From assembly GCF_048544455.1 (NCBI RefSeq), contig NC_133538.1:147046922-147110921 (forward strand): a stretch of 64,000 nucleotides of DNA, given 5' to 3'. Of this stretch, positions 47,015 to 59,606 are shown piece after piece; within the stretch, counting starts at the first letter, position 1; the number at the start of each line of letters is the position of its first letter. The DNA is from Silene latifolia (lineage: Eukaryota > Streptophyta > Magnoliopsida > Caryophyllales > Caryophyllaceae). A program made the translations under genes and the position numbers. The notes beneath the pieces were generated by a model. The model was not told the origin of the DNA. It worked only from the letters and a program-made list of their open reading frames with translations, and made no database searches.

Positions 47015-48698
47015 CTAGCTGCGACGTTCAACCAGACGACCCCTCATCTCTGCCACCATCGCCTCGAGAAAAGCGATGTCAGCATCTCGAAGCTCCAGCT
47101 CCCTCAACAGGCGGGCCGTCTTCTCTCGTGACTCATATAGCTCGTGCCGCAGCTCACGCTCCCTCCGAAAGGAAAAAGATTGATAAATAACAAAGCATAG
47201 AAAGGCAAGTACTCCAAATATACCTCGAAATGCTCGTGCATATCAAAAAAGGAAGAAAGGGAGGTTCACACCTACGGCCTCGGGCCACCTAAAAGAGCCT
47301 CCACAGTCGTCGCTCATAGCCGGTTGGCCATCCTCCACAGCTCCACATGCCTCGACGGCGCCACGTGCATTTTCATTTCAAGAACAAGGATCATTATCGT
47401 ATTCTTACGCGATCACTTCAAAAAGATGAGACAATCTAAACTGGGGGCATAACATCCTCACGACATGCTGCCAATCATCGAGTCCAGCCTCTTTCACCGC
47501 GTCGGTGAAGGACGGAATCTCCATTGACACCGTCGTACCAGCTGGGCCCGGGTACTGTAGCGTCTCGGTAAATGCTGGAGGCTCGACGCCCGCCACCTCG
47601 ATCTCCTACCAAGCTAAATTCGTTATTTCCAAGCTATGCTCAAAAGATTTCATCATTTCAAGCATCCAAGAAAAAGTATACTCACCACGATCGGCAAGTA
47701 CGCCAGGCTCCTCCGCGCAAACTCCGAGTACTCGAGCTCGGGGAGGAAAAAAGCGTCGCCACTCGATCTCGCCAGGTCAGATGTCCTATCAACCTCCGGT
47801 CCGAAGGCTCCCTAAACATCATCCGTGGAGGATCGATGGGGAACACGAAGATGTCACGGAGGCACTACCGAGCTAACCGCTCACCCAGGTACCACAAAGG
47901 TCCCATGGGCATCGTCAGAAGCAGCCGACTCGAACTCCTTGGTCGGAGAACGTCGGCTACGAATGCTGGAGCAACAGCGTAGTCCTCCCAGGGTCTCGGC
48001 ACCCACTAAAATTGATACCAAGGGTCATTCATATGGTCTCTACTAATAAAGAAAAGCAAATAAGAACGAAAGTAAGGTAGGGTGCTTACACTGTCGAGCT
48101 GCACGGCGTTGACACCCCTTCTACAGGTGTCGTAAGAAGACCACTGACTCTTCTACTGGCACATGATCCAGTCTCTGACCATAGGGTACTATCTCGCCAC
48201 ATCCGCAGCCCTCGTAGGAGCAAAGACGGGGAAATGAGTACACCCATGCCTGGAAGGAAGAGACGATCGTTTATGATCATTCATTCAAAATAATCCTTTA
48301 TTTGATTCAAAATTTTCCGAAAATTTATTTTCAAAATCCTTTCATTTTATTCACTTCATATTTCAATTCTCCAACCATATATTTCATATTCAAAATGATC
48401 TTTCATTATTATTCCCTTCCTATTCAAATTTATTTTAAATGATCCTTCATTGTCTATTTTCGAAATATATTTCATTTTCAAATGATCATTCATTTCATTT
48501 TAAATGATATTTCATTCATTTATAAAGTGATATATCATTTCTAAATTCATAAAATAAAAGGGAAATCAAGGAAGGATAATACCTCCAGAATGAGACCTTG
48601 ACCAACAGTGGCAGGAGAAGTCGTCTTCTCTATCAACTCAGGACGAACCATGGACCTCATGTACCCCGTGAAGACAACAAAGCTAGAAGTAACCCAGT
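47015..48698 (-). pseudogene. Antisense ORF B (plant-mobile-domain-like), multi-exon, decayed, 5' end cut off
   Basis: On the minus strand separate open pieces lie in order. One near 48690-48590 ends in CTGGAG|GTATTA. One near 48250-48180 carries AWVYSFPRLCSYEG, like the AWxxxxFP segment of plant mobile domains. Others are near 47980-47700 (MPMGPLWYLGERLAR, VFPIDPPRMMF), 47596-47410 (YPGPAGTTVSMEIPSF) and 47380-47290 (LWRMANRL). A final charged coiled-coil-like exon (47170-47018, rich in RELELR and EAMVAEM) ends in TAG at 47015. Stops occur in several pieces, and exact exon borders are uncertain. The 5' end is beyond the Athila-like insertion at 48699. It may be a second extra ORF of the Ogre element or part of another transposon. 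Confidence 0.55.
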
Positions 48699-50168
48699 TG
48701 ATATGTGCATTTTGTATAGTCTTTTTAGTCTATTTTTGCACGTATTTCCATATACTTTGTACTGTTTATATTGCAATTTGCCCCGAATTGGCTACTTTAG
48801 TTCGTTTTGTCTATCTTTTAGGAATGAACGTGAAAGTAGAAGAATCGTAGCATTTTCGTCCTGTTTTGCATGCATTTTGAGGTGACGGGATTTTCAGAGC
48901 GAGATACTGCATTGGGATGCGTGAAGGAGTGGTCTACGAAGCAGTCGGCTACGAGTTGGAGTTGTTTCAGAGGAAGAACACTCGATCAAGGAAATTTAAT
49001 GGTTGATCGAGTGGTTTTATTGGCTGAGGAGGTCGATCGAGCTGTTTATTCTACTCGATCGACAAAGCTGGAATTCAAGGATGCTCGATCGAGTAACAAT
49101 TTTGGTCGATCGAGTAGATTACCTGCAGAAGTCCTTGATCGAACTGTTTCAACTTGCTCGAACGAGTGGTTTGGTATCTCACGGACCTTAATTAGTCCGT
49201 GTTACCTATTTTAGTTTATGGACTTCGCTAATTTCTATTTAAACGCATAATAATTAGGTCATTAGGATCTATCTTTTCATCTATCATTTTTACACTACTC
49301 TTGAACGCTGCTTTTCTCCCTTCACTGTAACTTTTGCTTCCGAGGTTATTTTGCTTGGATCTTGTGTTCTTTACGCCGGAATTCTCGCGATTGTAATCTC
49401 TTACTCTCCTTTATTCTTAATCTATTATTCGTTTGCTTTGATTCTCTTGTTTAGTTATCTTAATTGCTGCCCTAATCCCTATTATGTGATTTAATTATTA
49501 TTTCAATATGTTTGCCATTAGTTCATTCATAATTATTAGTCTTGACAATATTAATAATATGAGTAGCTAATTTGATTCATGTTGGGACTAGGGGATCTAT
49601 GGTAGAAATCTGACGATGTATTGAATAGATTAGATGGCTTATTTGTGAGACTTTGTCCCCATGGCAATTTAATTGTATTTACCGACTTAGTCGAGTGCAC
49701 GCTTCTAAGTTACCCTTTAATCTGGTTAAATTTATTCCTGGATCGGAAGATTGGACTATATAGACCTGCTATGAATAGTAGACTATCCTGACGAGGACGG
49801 AAGTTAAGTTAGTGGAAATTTAGGATAGAAAGTGGACCAAAAGGACCTTTCAATATCCGTCTGACAGTCATTCATCTAAACTGTTTGCAGTTGAGTCATT
49901 AGGCTACCATAGTGAACCGAAATCCCGACATGTTCCTCCTTTATTGTTCATCTTTATTACATTTTCTTGTTTTTACTACTCTTCCTTTACTACTCTTTCC
50001 TTTAAGCCTTTATTTAGTTTAGAAAACCAAATTTACAAACCCCCACTTGTGACCGAATAGACGAACCTTTTACAGATATCTTGCCTCCCTGTGGAGATCG
50101 ACCTGACTTCCCTAACTATATATTTAGTTTAGTTAGTTATTTTTTATAGGTATACGACTGCCCTGTCA
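48699..50168 (+). repeat. 5' LTR of the outer Athila-like element
   Basis: It starts TGATATGTGCATTTTGTATA and ends CGACTGCCCTGTCA. The first part is related to the solo LTR at 43173, and the last part has the CCTCCCTGTGGAGATCGAC phrase found in both. A palindrome cluster lies at 48980-49168, and a TATTTAAA-like box near 49231. Confidence 0.9.
48980..49168. repeat. Cluster of CTCGATCGAG-type motifs in the outer LTR
   Basis: About ten copies in 190 bp, including ACTCGATCAAGG, TTGATCGAGTGG, GGTCGATCGAGC, ACTCGATCGACA, GCTCGATCGAGTA, GGTCGATCGAGTA and CTCGAACGAGTGG. The position upstream of the TATA-like box matches the solo LTR. Confidence 0.88.
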
Positions 50169-50173
50169 AATTT

Positions 50174-50191
50174 TGGCGCCGTTGCCGGGGA
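50174..50191 (+). promoter_or_regulatory. Primer binding site of the outer Athila-like element
   Basis: TGGCGCCGTTGCCGGGGA lies five bases after the LTR end. This form, complementary to a tRNA-Asp 3' end, is the usual Athila primer site. Confidence 0.9.
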
Positions 50192-50282
50192 GGCAATTGC
50201 CCTATCTGTTTTTTGTTTTGTTTATTTTATCCGTCTCAGGGAATTCTTATTCCTTGAGACAGTTCTTATTTATTTTCTTTCA

Positions 50283-51123
50283 GTGTTGTGTATGCCCAGA
50301 TCAAACAGGTTGGAGTTAGTTTCAACTGATTCTGAGCTAGAGCGACTATTTAGGCATAGACTCCGTCTGCAAAGAGAATCACGAAAGGAACACTTGAGTA
50401 CTTTCGAACCCGAGCTGCAGGTTTTCCTCAGTTCTGTAAACCAACCAGTAAAGATGCTGAATATTGCAAGTCATTCGGAGCCTAAAGCATCATCTATTCC
50501 TAAGGGTTTCAACCTCCAGACTGAGGATGGTAATACTTTTGACATCCGTCCGTCCTATATCAATCTGGTGGAGAGAAATCTCTTTAGAGGTGTGGCAGGT
50601 GAAGACCCAAGGAAGCATATGGAGGTCTTTACGGACGACTATTCTTCTATCTCCGCCACAAAGGGGGTAACTCAAGACAATATTAAGGAGGTGATGTTTC
50701 CTTTTTCTTTGACTGACTCAGCCAGGGAGTGGCTGACCGACTTGTACCGCACGGCCCCAGGGATCACAGACTGGGAGACCCTTGCTCTTGCTTTTTATCA
50801 GAGATATTTCCCTCCGCAACGCACCAATCAGCTGAGGGCAAAGATCACTAGTTTCAAGCAGGCACCTGATGAGATCTTCTATGAAGCTTGGTGTCGGTTC
50901 AAGAGGTTGGTGAGGTCTCTTCCTCACCATGGTTTTGATCCGTGGTTTCTGTACATCAGTTCTACAATGGGCTGTACGATGACCACATAGCTATACTTGA
51001 CGCATCATCCAACGAAATATTTCAAAAGAATACTGATGATGATAAGGCATGGGCCATTATTGAGGAGATGGCGACCCATTGTGCTGAGTATGGGAACCCA
51101 CGAGACGATATTCGAACTGTTCA
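50283..51123 (+). pseudogene. Outer Athila-like gag, N-terminal part, frameshifted
   Basis: The frame 50283-50990 contains the capsid domain (EDPRKHMEVF, VMFPFSLTDSAREWLTDLY, YFPPQRTNQLRAKITSFKQ, EIFYEAWCRFKRLV). A one-base shift near 50945 moves the reading to the frame with FYNGLYDDH and KAWAIIEEMA, which is open to 51123. The nested element enters here after gttca. The second part is at 59607. Confidence 0.9.
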
Positions 51124-52628
<1,505 letters not shown>

Positions 52629-52633
52629 AATTT

Positions 52634-52651
52634 TAGCGCCGTTGCCGAGGA
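52634..52651 (+). promoter_or_regulatory. Primer binding site, altered Athila form
   Basis: TTAGCGCCGTTGCCGAGGAA stands here where the outer element has TGGCGCCGTTGCCGGGGA. It keeps most of the tRNA-Asp-type match but differs at the second and fifteenth positions of the 18-mer. Confidence 0.8.
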
Positions 52652-52688
52652 ATTGGCATTAACTTTTTTTGTGTTTTAGCGTAGGTTT

Positions 52689-54282
52689 ATGCATAATACT
52701 CGTATTTCTATCCTGAATCTCGAGCCTTTCGATCCAGATATTGAGCATACTCTTTTCAGGTTACGAAAGAACAAACGAGGTGCAATAGTGGTTGTTCCTG
52801 AAGGCAGTGAGTTCGACGATCTACATTCAGATTCTGAATATTCTGAAATTTCTGAACAACCCGAACCTTTGAATATGGCTAGAGAAACCGGCACTCTAAG
52901 GGAGCTCACAGCTACAAATCTTAACGTTCAACCATTGTGCATCACTTTTCCAGCATTGGATGATGGAGTTACTTTTGAACTGAAATCTGGTTTGATACAT
53001 CAATTACCAAGTTTCAGTGGTATGAGCATTGAGGATCCGAATAAGCATCTTTCAGACTTTCATATTGTGTGCATTGGTATGAAACCACCGCTATTCGACG
53101 AGCGAGTTGAAATTGAGAGCATTTCCTTTCACCTTGAAGGACAATGCGAGAGACTGGTTAAACTATCTCCCACCGGGAAGTATCACTACTTGGGTAGGTA
53201 TGAAGAAGGCGTTGTTGGAGAAATATTTTCCTCCTTCTCGATCATCTCAGCTGAAAAGAGCCATCAGTAATGTTGAACAGCAAGACGGGGAAACTATGTA
53301 TGAGTATCTTGAGAAATTTAAGAAGCTCTGTTCTAGTTGCCCTTACCATGGTTACTCTGATCAGAATCTCATTATGTATTTTTGTGATGGACTGAACCAA
53401 GAGGACCGTCGCATGATTCACTGTGCTTGTGGAGGAAATATAGCCAACAAAAATCCAGATGGGGCTTGGGAGGTTATTTCAGAGCTAGCTGAGACCTCTA
53501 GACAGTTTGAGAGGAAACCATCACGAAGAGGAGTTAATGCTATGGGTGTTAGTCCTGGCTTAGAAGAAAAGGTTGATAATATTGTTTCCACACTCTGTGA
53601 CATGTTATCTGGAAGACAAATGGCTACTGTTTGTGGCATATGCGCTACTGAGGGTCACCCTAATGATTTGTGTCCTTACTTGCGAGAAAATGGCCAAGAA
53701 GAAGTGAATGGTGTTTGGGAGAGTACTACAAATAACAGGAAATGGGATCCATATTCCAAGACCTATAATGAAGGATGGAAGGCTCACCCTAACTTTCGTT
53801 GGGGAAATTCTCAAGCCGGTCCATCGTCTGGCCCTCCTAGAGGCCAGTTTCTCCAAAGACCACAAGGACAACAATTTAATCAACAAGCAGCTGAACAAGT
53901 ACCACCGAGTTCATCAATGTCCACGGAGGATATGATTCGAGCTCTTACTCTCAGTGTTACTCAAGATAGAGCAGATAATAAGCAAAATTTTAAGAATCTT
54001 GAAAATCAGGTTAGTCAGCTGGCTACTGCAATTAATCGGTTGGAGACTAGAGATTCTAATGCACTACCATCTCAAACGGTGGTGAATCCTAGGGAGAATA
54101 TGAGTGTCGTATCATTAAGGAATGGTAGGCAATTGGTCGAGATTGAAAAGCCAAAAGCTAAGCCTAAAGTGGTGACCATTCATGAAAAAGAGGAAGAGAT
54201 AGTGATCGAGGAAGATGAAAAAGCTTCTAATGTTAAGGAGAAGGAGCAGATTCCCTCTTCTATACCGGTAGTGGAACCGTAG
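52689..54282 (+). pseudogene. Gag of the second Athila-like element, one frameshift
   Basis: The first frame (52689-53270) begins at the ATG and covers a linker and SFSGMSIEDPNKHLSDF. A shift near 53100 moves to 53107-54282, which carries FPFTLKDNARDWLNYL, YFPPSRSSQLKRAISN, ETMYEYLEKFKKLC, an intact zinc knuckle CGICATEGHPNDLC, and the later LRNGRQL box. The tail is rich in Glu and Lys and ends at a TAG (54280), after which the same frame goes on. Gag packages the RNA; only one shift and one stop separate it from an open frame. Confidence 0.92.
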
Positions 54283-55257
54283 GAACCCTTTCTTGATGCA
54301 CTTAAGAGGACTCATCACTTTGAGCACGACAAGGACATTTATGAGGTATTTCAAAAGTGCGAGGTAAATATCCCCCTTCTTAATCTTTTAAAGAGTGTTC
54401 CTAAATATTCTAAGTTTTTAAAAGAATTATGCACTATTAAGAGGAATAACAAATTGAAAGGGATGAAGAAAGTAAAGGGTAAGGGTTCCAAGGGGGAGAT
54501 TATTAGTGAATATGTGTCTGCTCTATTTCAAAAGAAATTACCCCCTAAATGTGGTGACCCTGGTATGTTTGCTATCCCTTGTACCATTGGAGACCTTAGG
54601 TTTGAGAAGGCCATGTTAGATTTAGGGGCGTCTATTAATGTCATCCCTTTTGCTATTTATGAGACACTGAAACTTGGACCTTTAAAAGACACTAGTGTTG
54701 TAGTTAAGTTGGCTGATAGGTCTAGTGTCTATCCTAAGGGGATTGTGGAGAATGTCATGGAAGGGGTTGGTAAGTTGGCCTTTCCGGCTGACTTTTATGT
54801 TTTGGATATGAAAAATGAGGCAGGTGCTATAACAGTCTTATTAGGGAGACCATTCTTGAGGACTGCGGGGACTAAGATAGATGTCCCTAAAGGTTCTCTT
54901 ACCATGAAATTTGATGGGACGGTTGTTAAATTTTAAATTATTAAACCATCTTATCGTTCTTCGACAATTCATTCATTGTGTGCCATAGACACTTCTACTA
55001 ACCATGTGTTACCAAAGTGCCGGAAATCTCCTATTCCGAGCAATGTGTCTTATGTTTTGCAGGGATCCTCTCATAAGGAACAAAAGTGTGTTATCTTATG
55101 GGATTGTCGGGACGATGCAGAGGCATTTAGAGGTAAAAATGAGGCTTGGTTTGATAAGTTAATTCGCCGGAAGGGCCCCGGGAAAGGTTTGCAAACTATC
55201 CATATAAAATCTCGTCATCATTCTTCCTCTTGCAAACCTGTTGGTAAGTTAAGGTAG
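54283..55257 (+). CDS. Athila-like aspartic protease (54454-54936) and downstream tail
   Basis: The frame of gag continues after the stop at 54280 with KRTHHFEHDKDIYEVF. The protease open part (54454-54936) contains CTIGD, the DLGASIN active-site motif (encoded near 54619-54639), VKLADRS, and VLLGRPFLRTA, which is the normal Athila order. A stop at 54934 is followed by a further open part (54976-55257) ending FRGKNEAWFDKLIRRK. No RT follows. The protease itself looks intact in sequence but lies behind an in-frame stop. I call it coding by homology, not as an expressed gene. Confidence 0.8.
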
Positions 55258-56883
55258 TTTACTTCTTCCTATCTTCAGTCGGGTGGTTACTATTCTGGAG
55301 ATGTTGAGCCAACGACGTTAAACAAAAGCGCTCACGAGAGGCAACCCGGGTTTTGTATCCTTTTCTTTTGTAATTCTTTTAATTTTGGGTCATAGTTATA
55401 GTTATAAATTTATTTTGCTTTAATTAAGAATTAGAAATTTTAGTGTCTTTACTTTCGTTACACACTTTAATTAAAATGCAATTTCATTACTCGTTTTAAT
55501 TAATTTTATGTTATATGTACTAGGAACGAAGAATGATATTTCAAGACGGAGGAAAAGAGTCTCGATTTGCGTGTCATAGTGGTGCACTTAGGGCGCACTA
55601 TTTGTGCGCGCATACCTCATAAATCACGCAAAAAGGCAGCAGCGAGCAGAATGTCGTGCGTTCGAGACTCACCAGGTGCGCGTTCGACATTCACCCAAGC
55701 TACACTTAACATTCACCTTGATCTCGTGCGTCACTCAGGTATGAAAATTCTTTGATTTCCTTCGACTCCTGCATCTCCTTCCCTTCTATTTTCCTAAAAA
55801 CAAAATCACTCAACCATAAATCCCTTCTTATTTCCAAATATATCAAACAATTGCTGCTGAAATTTCACGAAAATATCACACAAATAGCAATTCCTTCTTT
55901 GTTTCATCCCGACTCCATCTCCATATTTCTGCAATTAGTTCGAAAATTTGGGGGGTTTTCTAACCCTAACTTCTGAAAAAATTGGGGATTATTGCTGAAT
56001 CTGGTGCGAAATTCGTGTTCATCCATTGATATTTCGAAAAATTCATCCCTTTATTGCTACAAGGGGTTTGGAAATTTGGGGGTTGATAACCCTAATTTCT
56101 GCAATTTTTGAAATTCAAGCAATTACTTCTATAAATCGTGTTCCTTCCTTGTTATATCAACGATTTCTTGCCAATACTGCTGAAATTGGTGCGAGAATAT
56201 TGGGGTTTCGAAGAACCCTAATTTCTGGAATTGAACCTACCACCTCGAGTGAGACGATTTTGGGCGCTGGGTTGGGGGTTTGCTGCGTCGGTTTCGAAGG
56301 TTTTTCTACTCCTTTACGATTACTGCGTTCTGCAGTTTTGTAAGTACTCTACTTTTCGGTTTCATTGTTTAAGTAGAATAACTGTGAGTACTTCTACCCA
56401 ATTGTGGTCGTCTTTTGCGTTTTATTGCTGGATTGAGGACTGTAACTTGGTTTGTGTTGAGTGCTTTGAGGGAGTGTCGGGTTGTACGGCTTTGGGATTG
56501 TATCGGGTTGTGAAGGGACTGTAAGGTTGTTTTTGTGACGTGTCGGGAGTGTTGCCTTTGAATTACGGTGTTGTTGCTAGGCTGTGAATTTCTGGAATTA
56601 CAAGGGAGTCTTGTCGTGAGCGCTATTAGATTGAGTTGCTGTGAATTTATTGCTGTAGTTGTTGTGACAAGGTGTTGGTGAAGTGAGGTTAGGTAGTGCT
56701 GGGCTGTGTTGTGGGGGTGCTGAGTTGTTGAAGTTTTTGTGTGGTGCAGAGGAGTACTCTGTAGTTATTGCTGGATAAAGGGAGTGTTGGAGTTGCTATG
56801 GTGTTGTTGAGATTGTCGGTGTCGTGGAGTTGCTGCTGTTTTGTTGTTGTTGTTGTTATTGGTTATTGCTGTTTTGTTGTTAG
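55258..56883 (+). other. Non-coding region with GC motif cluster and leader-like repeats
   Basis: From 55572 to 55740 it repeats the LTR phrases of this element (gtgcacttagggcgcactat, gtgcgcgcatacctcataaatc, gtgcgttcgag). After that a CT/CA-rich leader-like stretch (55745-55930) follows, then three loosely repeated phrases of the type ggggttttctaaccctaact (55945, 56075, 56205). No ORF with a known motif is present. Confidence 0.55.
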
Positions 56884-57311
56884 ATGGCCCCAAAACGGAA
56901 AAAAATCCACCCCGAAAAGATGCAGAATCTACCTCAAAAGTTGTCGTAAGTTGTTGGAGTTATTGTGTTGGGATGTAGCTTGAATGAGAGGCTGACAGGT
57001 CGGGCGAACCGGAGAGTGCTGAGGAAGAGGAGGGGGCTGATGATGGTGAGTGTACTAGTGGTGGAGAAGCTATTGATGATGCCTCTTGGTGAGTCTGTGT
57101 AGCGATTGAGCTGAGGAATTGAGAGATGAGTGACATGTTCAAGGACATGAAACCGGGGTCTTACAAAAACCCCGTGGATTCCATGTATGGAGAGTTGGCA
57201 GAGGGGGTTGTGCAAGAGTCCGGCAGACCCGTCGCTTCGGGTTTCCTTCTTCCTAGTTGGTGGTATGCCCCTTCTTGTTTCTTTTGTGTTCCCGTACAAC
57301 ATTGGGGATAA
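56884..57311 (+). pseudogene. Extra 3' ORF of the second Athila-like element, decayed
   Basis: An ATG at 56884 opens a short basic peptide (MAPKRKKIHPEKMQNL) that stops at 56949. In another frame from 56994 the DNA reads an acidic part (ESAEEEEGADDGE) followed by stops, then KDMKPGSY and GELAEGVVQ to 57311. A basic start followed by an acidic part matches the layout of the ORF at 34606-35012. No function is known. Confidence 0.45.
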
Positions 57312-58201
57312 TGTTTTGTTCAAGCATGGGGAGGGGTATAGTCACTATTGTACATTTTAGTCCGTCACTTGTAATTTAATTTGCTTTGTTTAAAAAAACA
57401 ACAAAACAAATAGAAAAAAAAAAACAAAACAAAACAAAAAAAAAATTGAAAAAAAAATGGAAAAAAAAAACAAAAAGAGAAATACCCGGCAAGGGGAAAA
57501 TCCGAAAGGGCGCCTAGGCAAAAATGGGAAAAGTGGCCGAGGACGGAGTGAAAACCCGAAAGGGCGCTCCAGGTAAAATGAAGAATTGAGATGCGTGTGA
57601 GGAAAATAGCTAGAGTGAAAACCCGCAAGGGCGGGCGCTCTAGGCAAACTGAGAGATTTAGGAAAAAAAATCCATTTCACACTAATTTTTGTGTCCTGTT
57701 TTTGGTGTGGCGTCATAAGAAGGGTGCTAAAGAAGGTCGGTTGGGTAGGACTAGTGGCTAAGGTGAGGAGAACCGCGGTGCTATGTTGTTGTTGGTTCCA
57801 CCTTGCTATGGCGGTTGTTGGTTTTGTGCTAGTGAGTGGAGTAGAGGTGTCTAGGATAATACACATGGTTAGTTAGTTTTTATTGTGAGCCTTATGAATT
57901 TTTGGTTAGGATGTAGCGATAAGGGGCGTAGCTTTGTTTTCTATTGCTGTATTGTGGTGACTACCGTCACTAATTATTGTTACTGTTCTCTTTTGTATTT
58001 TGAAGATGTGGGTGTGTTACTCTTTGCTAGGCGGTGGAAATGATTACACTTTTGAGGGTATTTTGAAGATGTGGGTGTGTTACTCTTTGTTGTCTGTCAT
58101 TTTTCTACCATGTGCTGGGTTTGAGCTGGTGTTGGTATGCTTTTTCATTGTGTTCTTTGGTTTTACATCGAGGACCAGTAAAAGTTCAAGCATGGGGAAT
58201 T
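57312..58201 (+). other. 3' untranslated region with hairpin repeats and polypurine tract
   Basis: An A-rich stretch (57391-57480) is followed by three copies of a short inverted repeat, CCGAAAGGGCG or CCGCAAGGGCG, within 57495-57640. A 33-bp direct repeat (attttgaagatgtgggtgtg...) occurs at about 57995-58027 and 58058-58090. The polypurine tract agcatggggaat lies just before the 3' LTR. Confidence 0.65.
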
Positions 58202-59601
58202 TGATACGACTCATTTAGTCGTAGTTATTTGGAGCGAATTAGTATGGTTTTGACTGTTTGAAGTAGTGTTATGGAGTTTAATTGCAGGTTATTTGTTAGT
58301 GAGCTTTGATTAGCTATTGGGCCGGTTTTACAAGTTTAAAACGGAGTCCAAGTTCAAGGAGAGATAGGCCCGGATACCTATGGAGATATCTGAGACGTGT
58401 GCGCTTAAGGTGCGCTAATTGAGCGCGCATAAATCAAAAGAAAAGGGCAGCGGCAGTAGCTATGCGTGACCTGTGTGCGACCTGCATTCGACTTGTGCGC
58501 GAGCTATGTGCGACCTATACGCGACCAAGGGGCGCGCGTGCTTATGTCCACGTCCAGCTTTGCGTCCAATTAAAGACTCGTGTTTTATTTCCTTATTTGA
58601 CTCGGTTTGTTCCGGTGAATTTTTTTATTATTATTATTATTATTTCTAGTACTTTATTTCCTATTTTTAATTATTTACCTTATTACTATATAATTTGTGA
58701 GGGATATTTAGGGGAAAAATTGACACAACTTTGAGAAAGAAAAACCCTATTATTGTTATTAGCAGACGATGTGTAACTAATCTTTCTTCTTGGATTCAAC
58801 CAATTGAAGCGCTCTTAATACGATTGTGAGTTTGAATGTTTTAATTTCTTGTCTTGATTTTTGTGAATTGCTTAGTTATTAATTTTATGAATGTTGATTG
58901 ATTATTGCTAGGTGTACAACTAGTGATTGATTTCGTCATTCTATTGATGGTATTGCTAATTGAATAGGTTTTATTGATTAACTCTACGCTAGTAACAACT
59001 AGGCATTAATATTGAACGGGATACGTTGATATTAGTACTTAGAAGCGATTCACATAAATATCTAAAGTGCAACTGGATTGTATGCATTATTTATTCTCTA
59101 TCGAGTTCTCCAATTTATATTGCTGCTGTAGAATTAAATATTGAACTGGATTGTTAAGGTTGTTTAACAATTAGGGTTGTTTAATAACGGGATTCGTTTT
59201 AATTAACTATTCGTAAGGAGAATTGGAATTTGTCATTCACGATAGAGTAATCAAGATTAATGATTGAAACCGTCTTAGAGTGATCAATTGTTATTGAGTG
59301 TGGATATATGCTTGGCTCTAAGACCCTTTTAAATAATTTGATACACCGAAAGTCATTAGTTTTACTACTCAATTTGCATTAGCTTTTAATCTTAGTTTAT
59401 TAGAAAATCAACTCAAATCTCCCCCTTTTGTTACTACGATCTTTAATTACATTAAAGATCGACTTTTCCTACATTCTAATTTGCATAAATTGTTAATCTG
59501 ATTCCCTTGGGTTCGACCCTTATTTCTGCTTTACTACTGTTTAGTATTTGGATTTAAGTGATATAAATTGTTAATTTGAGGCATACGACTTCAGCCTGTC
59601 A
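58202..59601 (+). repeat. 3' LTR of the second Athila-like element
   Basis: It is 1400 bp with the same ends as the 5' LTR and a TATATAA box at 58687-58693. It has about 17 base differences from the 5' LTR in the first 430 bp but only about two in the last 950 bp. Confidence 0.93.
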
Positions 59602-59606
59602 GTTCA

